Source of the DNA: Streptomyces sp. ISL-100
Lineage (GTDB): Bacteria; Actinomycetota; Actinomycetes; Streptomycetales; Streptomycetaceae
Assembly: GCF_018614615.1 (NCBI RefSeq)
Contig: NZ_JAGGOK010000056.1
Location: 1 to 64,000, forward strand
DNA: 64,000 bases
Direction: 5' to 3'
Part shown: positions 8,218 through 15,823 of the stretch, one piece after another
How positions within the stretch are numbered: position 1 is the first letter of the stretch
Layout of the letters: each line of letters opens with the position of its first letter
Translations under genes and position numbers: made by a program
The notes under the pieces: model-generated
Seen by the model: the letters and a program-made list of their open reading frames with translations, nothing else
Told to the model about the DNA's origin: nothing
The model's database searches: none

Positions 8218-9243
8218 TCAGCCTTCCTGAAGGGTGGTCAGGCCGTGCTCGATGAAGACGGGCACGAGGTCGCCGATCCGGTCGAAGCCGGCGCCGACGG
8301 TCTGCCCGAGCGTGTAGCGGTAGTGGATGCCCTCGAGGATCACGGCGAGCTTGAACCAGGCGAACGCCGTGTACCAGGCGATGGCGGAGGTGTCCCGGCC
8401 GGACCCGGCGGCGTACCGCTCGACGATCTCGCGCGCCGAAGGGTGACCGGGCGCGCCGGCCGTCGTGGAGACGGGGGAGTCGGGCAGCCCCAGCTCGGCG
8501 CTGTACATCACGAGCAGTCCGAGGTCGGTGAGCGGGTCGCCGAGGGTCGACATCTCCCAGTCGAGGATGGCGTTGATCCGGTCGTCGGCGCCGCCGATCA
8601 GGACGTTGTCGAGACGGTAGTCGCCGTGTACGACCGTGGGCGCGGGGGAGTCGGGCAGCGAGCGCCCGAGCGCCGCGTGCAGCTCGTCGATGCCGGCCAG
8701 TTCGCGGTTGCGGGAGGCGTCGAGCTGCTTGCCCCAGCGGCGCAGCTGCCGGTCGAGGAAGCCCTCGGGGCGGCCGAAGTCGCCCAGACCCACCGCCTCC
8801 GGATCCACGGCGTGCAGCGCGACGAGGGTGTCGACCAGGCCCAGTACGGCGGCGCGGGTACGTTCGGCGCCCAGCGCGGCGAGCTCGTCGGCCGTACGGT
8901 ACGGAACGCCCTCCACGTACTCCATGACGTAGAACGGCGACCCGATGACCGACTCGTCCTCGCACAGCAGCAGCGGCGCGGGCACCGGCACATCGGTCGG
9001 GTGCAGAGCGCTGATCACCCGGTACTCGCGCTTCATGTCGTGCGCGGTCGCCAGCACATGCCCGAGCGGCGGCCGCCGCACCACCCACCGGGACGTGCCG
9101 TCCGTGACGGCGTACGTCAGGTTCGACCGGCCGCCCTCGATGAGCCGGGCGCTGAGCGGTCCGCTCACCAGCCCCGGCCGCTCGCGGTCGAGATGACCGC
9201 GCAGTTGCTCGGGATCGAGACCTGGCGGGTGGACTGCGCTCAT
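8218..9243 (-). CDS. APH-family kinase, ACAD10/11 N-domain or LvaA-like
   Basis: The 341-residue protein has the aminoglycoside-phosphotransferase/kinase fold: a glycine-rich start EGGRSNLTYAV, the RRPPLGHVLATAHDM strand typical of ACAD10/11 kinase domains, the catalytic loop HGDYRLDNVLI and the metal-binding DWEMSTLGDP. It most likely phosphorylates a 4-hydroxyacyl-CoA rather than an antibiotic. It is the first gene of a two-gene operon with the acyl-CoA dehydrogenase. ATG 9243 has GGAGG upstream; the in-frame extension to 9297 does not. A TetR-like palindrome lies 53 bases upstream. Confidence 0.85.
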   Translation of the reverse strand: MSAVHPPGLDPEQLRGHLDRERPGLVSGPLSARLIEGGRSNLTYAVTDGTSRWVVRRPPLGHVLATAHDMKREYRVISALHPTDVPVPAPLLLCEDESVIGSPFYVMEYVEGVPYRTADELAALGAERTRAAVLGLVDTLVALHAVDPEAVGLGDFGRPEGFLDRQLRRWGKQLDASRNRELAGIDELHAALGRSLPDSPAPTVVHGDYRLDNVLIGGADDRINAILDWEMSTLGDPLTDLGLLVMYSAELGLPDSPVSTTAGAPGHPSAREIVERYAAGSGRDTSAIAWYTAFAWFKLAVILEGIHYRYTLGQTVGAGFDRIGDLVPVFIEHGLTTLQEG

Positions 9244-9295
9244 GGGGGCACCTCCGAGGGCGAACACTGCTGACAAGACGACGTCGCGACTCATC

Positions 9296-9313
9296 ATGCC
9301 GACCAGTCGGTAT
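9296..9313. promoter_or_regulatory. candidate TetR operator upstream of the kinase/dehydrogenase operon
   Basis: ATGCCGACCAGTCGGTAT is a palindrome with 8-base arms, broken only by one G/A pair near the ends. It lies in the 105-base gap before the minus-strand kinase gene. Its reverse complement shares ATACCGAC-N-GGT with the site at 3683-3698, upstream of the SDR-ligase-tetR operon. The placement 53 bases before the start codon fits a repressor site over a promoter. Confidence 0.65.
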
Positions 9314-9348
9314 GCCGTCCAGTGTGCCGACGTACCCCGAGACGCGGA

Positions 9349-10260
9349 TCACGCGTGGCAGGCGACAGGCTTCCCGCCGTTCATGGCCGCCATGTCGCCG
9401 AAGACGACGACCGGATCGAGCGGCGAGCCCTCCGGCAGACCGTCCAGTTCGGCGTACGCGCGGTGCAGATTGGCGACGAGCCGTTCGCTCTCGCGCAGGC
9501 CGGCGAAAGTGCCGAGGTCGGCCTCCCGGGCGGTCTCCAGGGGCGTACGGCCCTTGGCGTGCCCGGCCTCGGCGAGCTCGGCGACGTACCGCAGGTAGCT
9601 CTCCGTCGCGTCGTACGCCGACGGGTCGGTCACGGGGCCGTGACCGGGCACGACCGTCTCCGCGCCGAGCGAGCGGAGCACGTCGAGCGCGCGCAGTGAC
9701 CCGCTCAGCGATCCCATCGGGACGAAGGGGGTGCCGCCCTGGAAGACCAGATCGCCGGTGAAGACGATCCCGTACTCCGGCAGGTGAACGATTGAATCGC
9801 CGGTGGTGTGCGCGACGCCCGGGTGGATCAGCCGCACCTCGGTGCCGCCCGCGTGGACGGTGAGGCGCTCGCTGTACGTGAGGGTGGGCGCGGTGACGGT
9901 GATGTCACCGAAGTCGGTCTCCGGCCACATCAGGTGCAGCTGGAGCCCGACGGCGAGGACCTCGGCGCGGCAGGTGTCGTGCCCGATGACCGTGGCTTCG
10001 GGTACGAAGACGCTGTTGCCGTAGGTGTGGTCGCCGTGGTGGTGGGTGTTGACGACGGTACGGGGGAGCGGCGCGCCGGTCGCGAGGAGCGCTTCGCGCA
10101 GGGCGTGCGCGCGGCGCTCGGTGGCCGCGGTGTCGACGAGCAGGGTCGAAGCGCCGTCGCTGACGAACCCGGCGTTGTTCAGGCACCAGCCGCCGTCCGG
10201 CTGGATGTACGCGTGCACTTCGGGCGCGAGCTGAACGATGTACGGGTCCGTGGCGGGCAC
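9349..10260 (-). CDS. metallo-beta-lactamase-fold hydrolase
   Basis: The 303-residue protein carries the metal-binding signature THHHGDHTYGN near residues 72-82, a second metal histidine in HPGVAHTTGDSIVHL, the bridging Asp in VFTGDLVF and the last histidine in VPGHGPV. These are the usual two-zinc ligands of the glyoxalase-II/lactamase superfamily. No signal peptide is visible, so it is probably cytoplasmic. The substrate cannot be told from sequence. It is transcribed in the same direction as the kinase/dehydrogenase pair, but the 105-base gap with a palindromic operator suggests a separate unit. Confidence 0.85.
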   Translation of the reverse strand: MPATDPYIVQLAPEVHAYIQPDGGWCLNNAGFVSDGASTLLVDTAATERRAHALREALLATGAPLPRTVVNTHHHGDHTYGNSVFVPEATVIGHDTCRAEVLAVGLQLHLMWPETDFGDITVTAPTLTYSERLTVHAGGTEVRLIHPGVAHTTGDSIVHLPEYGIVFTGDLVFQGGTPFVPMGSLSGSLRALDVLRSLGAETVVPGHGPVTDPSAYDATESYLRYVAELAEAGHAKGRTPLETAREADLGTFAGLRESERLVANLHRAYAELDGLPEGSPLDPVVVFGDMAAMNGGKPVACHA

Positions 10261-10383
10261 GGGGGTTCCCCCGGGTCGGGTCGCGTCGGGTCGACGGATC
10301 AGTCAATGGCCGAACTGGTCGGGGAGAGCCTGCCAGTTCGTGCCCGCCCGGGGGAAGGCAGGTCCGGGACATGGACCTCGTGC

Positions 10384-10680
10384 TCAGTGATCGTCCCAGT
10401 GGCCGTCGTGAGCGGCGTGGCGGTGGCCGTCGTGGACGTAGTCGACGTGATCGCCGTGCGTGACGGCGCTGTGCCCGCAGTTCTTGCCGTGCTCATGGGG
10501 GTGACTGCTGTGGGTGACGTGATCCGTGGACTCGCATTCGTCCCAGTGTCCGGAGTGCTCGCGGTGCATGTGCCCGTTGTGCGCGTAGTCGGTGTGGTCG
10601 CCGTGCGGTACCGCGACGTGCCCGCAGACGGGACCGTGGATGTGCTCGTGAGTGGGGTGCTCCTGGTGGAGGGCGGTCAT
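10384..10680 (-). CDS. small histidine-rich protein with two internal repeats, probable metal binder
   Basis: The 98-residue protein is about one quarter histidine. It consists of two related halves, each with a Cys-Gly-His (VCGHVAV, NCGHSAV) followed by HGDHxDYxHxGHxHxxHxGHWD. Such His/Asp/Cys-rich cytoplasmic proteins bind Zn, Ni or Cu; the metal is not evident. The start was set at ATG 10680 because GAGGTG lies upstream. It follows the HxlR gene on the same strand, with a 47-base gap containing a direct repeat. Confidence 0.75.
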   Translation of the reverse strand: MTALHQEHPTHEHIHGPVCGHVAVPHGDHTDYAHNGHMHREHSGHWDECESTDHVTHSSHPHEHGKNCGHSAVTHGDHVDYVHDGHRHAAHDGHWDDH

Positions 10681-10700
10681 TATGCTCACCTCTAGTGTGA

Positions 10701-10721
10701 TTGCGGATACTTTGCGATACC
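10701..10721. promoter_or_regulatory. direct repeat before the His-rich gene
   Basis: TTGCGGATAC (10701-10710) and TTGCGATACC (10712-10721) form an 11-bp-period direct repeat, starting 21 bases upstream of the His-rich protein start. A one-helical-turn spacing on one face suggests a regulator or promoter element. No known metal-sensor box was recognised. Confidence 0.35.
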
Positions 10722-10727
10722 TCCAGG

Positions 10728-11096
10728 CTAGTCCCGGACGACCGCTTCATCCGTCTCCCACCCCTGCGCCGCGGCGAATTCGTCACCGTGTTCCGCCGAC
10801 CACCTGCCCAACGCCCGGATCGGCTCCAGGAGACTCGCGCCGAGCTCGGTCAGCCCGTACTCGACGCGCGGCGGTGCCTCGGCGTAGGCGTGGCGCTCCA
10901 CCAGGGCGTAACCCTCCAGGCGGCGCAGCGTCTCGGTGAGGACCTTGGCGCTGATGCCGCCGATCTCGGCGCGCAGCTCGCCGGGGCGGCGCGGGCCCTC
11001 GCCGAGCGCGTAGATGACGACGCCGTTCCAGGTGTTCGCCAGTAGATCGAAGCCGAGCCTGGCCCGGCAGTCCGCGAGCAAGCTGTTCACAACCAC
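10728..11096 (-). CDS. HxlR-family transcriptional regulator
   Basis: A winged-helix regulator of about 122 residues with the HxlR/MarR-like core NTWNGVVIYALGEGPRRPGEL, ISAKVLTETLRRLEGYALV and RVEYGLTELGASL. A single cysteine near residue 11 (LLADCRARLGF) sits where redox- or quinone-sensing HxlR proteins have their sensor Cys. The start is GTG 11096 or GTG 11090; GGGGG lies just upstream of both. It is divergent from the NAD(P)-binding protein gene at 11186, a classic regulator-target arrangement. Confidence 0.85.
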   Translation of the reverse strand: MVVNSLLADCRARLGFDLLANTWNGVVIYALGEGPRRPGELRAEIGGISAKVLTETLRRLEGYALVERHAYAEAPPRVEYGLTELGASLLEPIRALGRWSAEHGDEFAAAQGWETDEAVVRD

Positions 11097-11185
11097 TGTC
11101 CCCCCACGGCCCGTTGGGCACCGATCGGTAACCAACGGATCTCCTAGCGTCCTGTCCTGACACGTTACGTGGGAGAGGAACACAC

Positions 11186-11842
11186 ATGCGCATCGGAATG
11201 CTCGGTACGGGCAACATGGCGGACGCACTCGGCACCCAGTGGGCCAGGGCGGGCCACGACGTGCTGGTCGGCGGCCGCTCGGCGGACCGCGCGGCCGAAC
11301 TGGCCGCCCGTATCGGTGGCCGGGCGGGCACCCTGCGCGAGGCCGCCGCCTTCGGGGACGCGACGCTGCTCGCCGTCCCGCACGACAGTGTGCCCGCGGT
11401 TCTGAATGAGGCCGCGGGCGCGGACGAAGGCGGCGACGGTGGCGGCGTACTGCGCGGCCGCGTCCTGATCGACTGCACCAACGCGGTCGGTCCCGGCTTC
11501 GTCCTGACGACACAAGGCGGCCCGGGTGCGGCGGAACGTATCGCCGCCGCGACCGGCGCGCACGTCGTCAAGGCCTTCAACCACTGTGCCGACAGCGTCT
11601 GGCGGCTGACCCCGCCCGCCTTCGCCGACGGACCGCTGGCTGTGCCGCTGTGCGGGGACGACGAACGGGCGCTGGAGACGGTACGGACGCTCGTACGGGA
11701 CATGGGCTGCGAACCGCTGGCCGCGGGGGGCCTCGACCGGGCGGTGTACGTCGAGACCGCGACGGCCTTCCTCATCGGACTGTGGGTGAACGGCGAGGAC
11801 CCGCGCCGGATGCTGCCGCCTTTGGCGGCGGCCACGGCCTGA
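11186..11842 (+). CDS. NADPH-dependent F420-reductase-like NAD(P)-binding protein
   Basis: The 218-residue protein begins MRIGMLGTGNMADALG, a Rossmann nucleotide-binding turn. It goes on with VLVGGRSADRAAELAARIGG, a loop that favours NADP(H), and ends with the coenzyme-F420:NADP oxidoreductase-like pattern VVKAFNHCADSVW and VPLCGDDERALE. It resembles the large group of small F420-NADPH reductase homologues often controlled by an adjacent HxlR regulator, such as the one at 10728. RBS GAGAGGA lies upstream. The true substrate is unknown. Confidence 0.8.
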   Translation: MRIGMLGTGNMADALGTQWARAGHDVLVGGRSADRAAELAARIGGRAGTLREAAAFGDATLLAVPHDSVPAVLNEAAGADEGGDGGGVLRGRVLIDCTNAVGPGFVLTTQGGPGAAERIAAATGAHVVKAFNHCADSVWRLTPPAFADGPLAVPLCGDDERALETVRTLVRDMGCEPLAAGGLDRAVYVETATAFLIGLWVNGEDPRRMLPPLAAATA

Positions 11843-11856
11843 GCCGGCCCGACCTC

Positions 11857-12192
11857 TCAGACGACGATCGCCACGGCGAACCCGGCGAGCGCGATCGTGC
11901 AGGCCGTCGCTGTCATCGCGGCGCGCACCGACATCGGCGCGGGTCTGGCGGTGCTGCCGACAGCCTGGATGCGGTGGTGGGCGACCCGCAGGAACCCCAG
12001 CCAGACCAGCACGCAGAGCGCCGTGGCGATCACCCCGGCTACGCTGATCCCGTCATGGACCGCCTGCTTCGCCGCCAGTACGGCCACCACCGTGCAGGCC
12101 AGCGTGGTCCTGCGCCAGGCGAGCCGGGTCCGCTCCGGCTGAAGGCCGGGGTCCCTGGCGGGGTCGGGGTCGGGGGCGGCCGGGCCGGTCAA
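11857..12192 (-). CDS. DUF202 membrane protein, second of a pair
   Basis: The 111-residue protein has a charged N-terminus with ERTRLAWRRTTLA, the DUF202 signature, followed by three predicted membrane segments (VVAVLAAK, VIATALCVLVWLGFLRV, TATACTIALAGFAVAIVV). Its function is unknown. Its start overlaps the stop of the preceding DUF202 gene by 4 bases (ATGA), so the two are translationally coupled and may form a complex. Confidence 0.8.
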   Translation of the reverse strand: MTGPAAPDPDPARDPGLQPERTRLAWRRTTLACTVVAVLAAKQAVHDGISVAGVIATALCVLVWLGFLRVAHHRIQAVGSTARPAPMSVRAAMTATACTIALAGFAVAIVV

Positions 12193-12587
12193 TTGCGGCC
12201 GTCCCAGCCGAAGAGGACGATCACGACCATGACGACGGCGACGAAGGCCACCACGAGGCTCAGCACGGTCGGAAAACGGGTGACCGGGAGGTCGTCACCG
12301 CGCCGCATGGCCTGCTCGCAGCGCACCCAGTGATTGACCGCCCGCAGCGCACACAGCACACCGGCCGCCAGCAGTCCGAGCGCCATGCCGGCGCGCACGC
12401 CCCAGGCGAGTCCGGGCAGGAACTGATCGACCGCGAAGCCGCCGCCGATGAGAGCAAGCGCGGTACGGATCCAGGCGAGGAAGGTGCGCTCGTTGGCCAG
12501 CGAGAAGCGGTAGTCGGGGGTCTCGCCCTCTTCCCGGATGCGCTGCGGCGCGAACCAGAGCCGCAGACTCCGCACGAACTCGATCAC
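12189..12587 (-). CDS. YidH/DUF202 family membrane protein
   Basis: About 132 residues. The family signature RFSLANERTFLAWIRTALALIGGGFAV near residues 27-53 includes the first membrane helix; two further helices follow (AGMALGLLAAGVLCAL and VLSLVVAFVAVVMVVIVLFGW). GTG 12587 (peptide MIEFVRSLRLWF) is preferred over GTG 12596 because AAGG lies at the right distance and homologues start there. It is the first gene of a two-gene DUF202 unit. Its role is unknown. Confidence 0.8.
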   Translation of the reverse strand: MIEFVRSLRLWFAPQRIREEGETPDYRFSLANERTFLAWIRTALALIGGGFAVDQFLPGLAWGVRAGMALGLLAAGVLCALRAVNHWVRCEQAMRRGDDLPVTRFPTVLSLVVAFVAVVMVVIVLFGWDGRN

Positions 12588-12639
12588 GCGCCGCACCTTA
12601 CCGGGCGGGATTGTCAGTGGCCGCTCCTGCTTGGTTGCC

Positions 12640-12677
12640 GCAACGCGGCACTATCCAGCCCTTCCGGCGTTTGATCG
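12640..12677. repeat. solo copy of the intergenic 3'-end repeat
   Basis: The stretch reads TTGCCG.AACGCGGCACTATCCAGCCCTTCCGGCGTTTGA, close to the right half of the terminator at 6907-6944, which contains the same CGGCACTATCCAGCCC and TCCGGCGTTTG blocks. It lies between two minus-strand genes, downstream of the Nudix gene. It lacks the left arm, so no large hairpin forms here. Confidence 0.6.
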
Positions 12678-12736
12678 CCGCGGCGCACGCGGACGCCCTG
12701 GCGGGCAGGGCGGCGAAGGTACGGACGGAGGTACGG

Positions 12737-13312
12737 TCAGGCCTGCCCAGCACCTGACGAGGGCAGCGGACCGGGGCCTGCGAACGCGCGCAGCCGTTCC
12801 CACGCCGCGAGACCGTCCGGCACCCACTCCCACTCCCGCCCCGACTCCGGTTCGGCGAGCCGTCGCTCCAGCTCCGCGCGGGTCAGGAAGCCGTGCCACG
12901 CGACCTCCTCCGCCTGCGGATTCACCGGCAGATCGCACCGCACCTCGTAGACGTACGACCACCAGGTCTGCGCGCCGTCCTCGCTCTCGTAAAGGAACTT
13001 GAACAGCGGTACGGGCGCGGGCAGCCCGGACACACCCAGCTCCTCCTCCGCCTCACGCAGCGCCGCCTCGCCGTACGACTCGCCCGCGCCGACGACCCCG
13101 CCCACGAACATGTCGTACATCGAGGGGAAGACCAGCTTCACGGGCGTCCTGCGGTGCACGAAGTACCGGCCCTCGCCGTCCCGCGCCAGGACGAAGACGC
13201 AGCGATGGCGCAGGCCGCGGGCGTACACCTCGCCGCGCGGGGCCTGTCCGACGACTTCGTCGTTCGCGTCAACGACGTCCAGAATCTCCTCAGCGGGAGT
13301 CATACGACCCAT
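12737..13312 (-). CDS. Nudix hydrolase (IPP-isomerase/YfcD-like)
   Basis: The 191-residue protein has a Nudix box at about residues 71-94 (GGVVGAGESYGEAALREAEE and ELGV), fitting GX5EX7REUXEEXGU. The N-terminal DVVDANDEVVGQAPRGEVYARGLRH and late WGRxD-free layout are typical of the YfcD/isopentenyl-isomerase-like branch. It hydrolyses an unknown nucleoside-diphosphate compound. GAGG lies just before ATG 13312; ATG 13303 is an alternative. It is divergent from the FAD dehydrogenase at 13419. Confidence 0.88.
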   Translation of the reverse strand: MGRMTPAEEILDVVDANDEVVGQAPRGEVYARGLRHRCVFVLARDGEGRYFVHRRTPVKLVFPSMYDMFVGGVVGAGESYGEAALREAEEELGVSGLPAPVPLFKFLYESEDGAQTWWSYVYEVRCDLPVNPQAEEVAWHGFLTRAELERRLAEPESGREWEWVPDGLAAWERLRAFAGPGPLPSSGAGQA

Positions 13313-13418
13313 CCAACCTCACCGCTGTGTACCCACCGGTTGATGCCCCGGCCGCCTCTGCCGAAGATCTGACGCACGAGTAACTTCTCTCCACTTCGCC
13401 CCGGCAAGGACGGAAACC

Positions 13419-15080
13419 ATGGCGTACGACGCTGATGTGATCGTGATCGTGATCGGGGCGGGCCTGGCAGGCCTGGCGGCCACCGCGGAGCTGGTCGACG
13501 CGGGCCGCAAGGTGATCCTGCTCGACCAGGAGCCCGAGCAGTCCATTGGCGGTCAGGCGCACTGGTCCTTCGGCGGGCTCTTCTTCGTCGACTCGCCCGA
13601 GCAGCGCCGCATGCGCATCAAGGACAGCCGCGAGCTGGCGCTCCAGGACTGGCACGGCACGGCGGGCTTCGACCGCGAGGAGGACCACTGGCCGCGCAAG
13701 TGGGCCGAGGCGTACGTCGACTTCGCGGCCGGCGAGAAGCGGGCGTGGCTGCACGGGCAGGGCGTGCGCTTCTTCCCGGTGGTGGGGTGGGCCGAGCGCG
13801 GCGGTTACGACGCCACCGGGCACGGGAATTCCGTACCGCGCTTCCACATCACCTGGGGCACGGGCCCCGGCATCGTCGCGCCCTTCGAGCGCCGGGTGCG
13901 CGACGGGGTGGCCCGCGGCCTCGTCCAGCTGAGGTTCCGCCACCGCGTCACCGGCCTCACGCGCAGCGCCGGGTCCGTGGACACGGTCACCGGCGAGATC
14001 CTGGAGTCCTCGGCCGCCGAGCGTGGGGCCGCCAGCAGCCGCGAGGCGACCGGGTCCTTCGAGCTCAGGGCGCAGGCGGTGATCGTCACCTCGGGCGGGA
14101 TCGGCGGCAACCACGATCTCGTACGCGCCAACTGGCCACAGCGGCTGGGCACCCCGCCCGCCTCGATGCTCTCCGGTGTACCCGCGCACGTCGACGGCCT
14201 GATGCTCGGCGTCACGGAGGCGGCGGGCGGCCGCATGATCAACCGCGACCGGATGTGGCACTACACGGAGGGCATCCAGAACTGGAACCCGATCTGGGCC
14301 AAGCACGGCATCCGCATCCTTCCCGGCCCTTCCTCCCTCTGGTTCGACGCGCGTGGCAAGCGCCTGCCCGTACCTCTCTTCCCGGGCTTCGACACCCTGG
14401 GCACGCTCGACCACATCATGAAGACGGGGTACGACTACACCTGGTTCGTCCTCGACCAGAAGATCATCGGCAAGGAGTTCGCGCTCTCGGGTTCCGAACA
14501 GAACCCGGACCTCACGGGCAAGTCCGTCCGGGAGGTCATCGGCCGGGCACGGGCCGATGTCCCCGGCCCGGTCAAGGCGTTCATGGACAAGGGCGCGGAC
14601 TTCGTCGTCGAGAAGGACCTGTCCGCGCTGGTTCGCGGCATGAACGCGCTCACCAAGGAGCCGCTGATCGACGAAGCGGCGCTGCGCCGCGAAATCACCG
14701 CCCGGGACCGGGAGATCACCAATACCTTCACCAAGGACCTCCAGGTGATGGCGATCCGCGGCGCCCGCAACTACCTGGGCGACAAGCTGATCCGTACGGC
14801 CCCGCCGCACCGCATCCTCGACCCCAAGGCGGGCCCGCTCATCGCCGTACGCCTGCACATCCTTACCCGGAAGTCGCTCGGCGGCCTGGAGACCGACCTG
14901 TCGTCGCGGGTGCTGACGGAGGGCGGCGCCGTGCTGCCGGGCGTGTACGCGGCGGGGGAGGCGGCGGGGTTCGGCGGCGGCGGCGTCCACGGCTACCGCT
15001 CCCTGGAGGGCACGTTCCTGGGCGGCTGCCTCTTCTCCGGCCGCACGGCGGGCCGCGCGGCGGCGAGGGCGGTGGCGTAG
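13419..15080 (+). CDS. FAD-binding dehydrogenase (KstD/fumarate-reductase-like flavoprotein)
   Basis: The 553-residue flavoprotein starts with an FAD-binding Rossmann motif (IGAGLAGLAATAELVDAGR, GGQAHWSFGGLFFVDSP). It ends with the conserved flavin-binding segment VYAAGEAAGFGGGGVHGYRSLEG and LGGCLFSGRTAGR. This group is annotated as FAD-binding dehydrogenase and is related to 3-ketosteroid dehydrogenases; the substrate is unknown. The first strand reads VIVIVIGAG, two residues longer than usual, because GTGATC is repeated three times at 13437-13454. It is divergent from the Nudix gene. Confidence 0.85.
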   Translation: MAYDADVIVIVIGAGLAGLAATAELVDAGRKVILLDQEPEQSIGGQAHWSFGGLFFVDSPEQRRMRIKDSRELALQDWHGTAGFDREEDHWPRKWAEAYVDFAAGEKRAWLHGQGVRFFPVVGWAERGGYDATGHGNSVPRFHITWGTGPGIVAPFERRVRDGVARGLVQLRFRHRVTGLTRSAGSVDTVTGEILESSAAERGAASSREATGSFELRAQAVIVTSGGIGGNHDLVRANWPQRLGTPPASMLSGVPAHVDGLMLGVTEAAGGRMINRDRMWHYTEGIQNWNPIWAKHGIRILPGPSSLWFDARGKRLPVPLFPGFDTLGTLDHIMKTGYDYTWFVLDQKIIGKEFALSGSEQNPDLTGKSVREVIGRARADVPGPVKAFMDKGADFVVEKDLSALVRGMNALTKEPLIDEAALRREITARDREITNTFTKDLQVMAIRGARNYLGDKLIRTAPPHRILDPKAGPLIAVRLHILTRKSLGGLETDLSSRVLTEGGAVLPGVYAAGEAAGFGGGGVHGYRSLEGTFLGGCLFSGRTAGRAAARAVA

Positions 15081-15086
15081 GGGCGT

Positions 15087-15201
15087 GCGCCTGCGGCGGG
15101 CTGGGGCGCTGCCCCAGACCCCGCTCCTCGCCCCGCTCCTCAAGGGGATTGCCCCCAGTTTCGGGAAGGGGCGGGGCAGGGGAAGAAGCCCGCCGCAGGC
15201 G
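15087..15201. repeat. inverted-repeat-bounded intergenic element
   Basis: CGCCTGCGGCGGGCT near 15088-15102 and its complement AGCCCGCCGCAGGCG near 15187-15201 bound about 85 bases that include GGGGCGCTGCCCC and GCTCCTCAAGGGG-type blocks. It fills the gap between convergent genes (FAD dehydrogenase and ASCH protein) and probably ends transcription in both directions. The arm motif also occurs at 687-700 and 48825-48840. Confidence 0.6.
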
Positions 15202-15212
15202 TACCGCACCGC

Positions 15213-15647
15213 CTACCCCGCCCCGCCCAACCGCTCCACCACCCGGAACCGCTCCGCCACAACCACCGTCGTGTCGTCGACCGTGAACTCCGGGTCGCCC
15301 AACGCCTCCCGCATCTCGTCCCCGTGCCAGAACCTCTCGTGCCCCGCACGCCAGTCCGCGACCGACGTGTAGCCCTCGCCCTCGTCCAGCGCGTGCTGGA
15401 GATCGACGTCGCCTAGCGCCAGCACCCGCACCTCGGTCAGCTCGATCACCGCCACCTCGCGGCCGTCCGAGTCGATCACCACGGACCGCTCGCCGACCGG
15501 CGGCAGCTCCTCCTTCTCGGCCTCGTACTCGGCGAGCAGGCCGGTCGTCGAGACCTTCTCGCCGGACAGCACAGCGGCGACCAGCCGGTCCCGCAGCGGT
15601 CCGGGAAAGGCGAACAGACACGGCGGCAGTGACGAGTGCTCAGACAT
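15213..15647 (-). CDS. ASCH-domain protein
   Basis: The 144-residue protein has the ASCH fold pattern: FPGPLRDRLVAAVLSGEKVSTTGLLAEYE, VVIDSDGREVAVIELTEVRV, and YTSVADWRAGHERFW near the C-terminus. ASCH domains are PUA-related RNA-binding or RNA-nuclease-like folds. Small stand-alone members are common in Streptomyces and of unknown role. It has its own promoter region facing the gene at 15824. Confidence 0.8.
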   Translation of the reverse strand: MSEHSSLPPCLFAFPGPLRDRLVAAVLSGEKVSTTGLLAEYEAEKEELPPVGERSVVIDSDGREVAVIELTEVRVLALGDVDLQHALDEGEGYTSVADWRAGHERFWHGDEMREALGDPEFTVDDTTVVVAERFRVVERLGGAG

Positions 15648-15823
15648 GGGGGCAAGACTAGGCCCTGAGGCCGGCGGGTAAGCGGTTGTGGCAGCTCAGT
15701 GCCGGTTTCAACTACCGCCGCACCGCACAAAGTTGGTTTAGACCGCTCTTGACGCGGACTACCCCCTACCGCTTTGCTGTGCGTGATCAAACGCTCGCAC
15801 TCTGCGCCGTGGAGGACCCGCGG

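Noticed and set aside
8218..9243. Aminoglycoside resistance gene
   Set aside because: The APH fold is present, but the sequence follows the ACAD10/11 and LvaA branch and the gene is paired with an acyl-CoA dehydrogenase.
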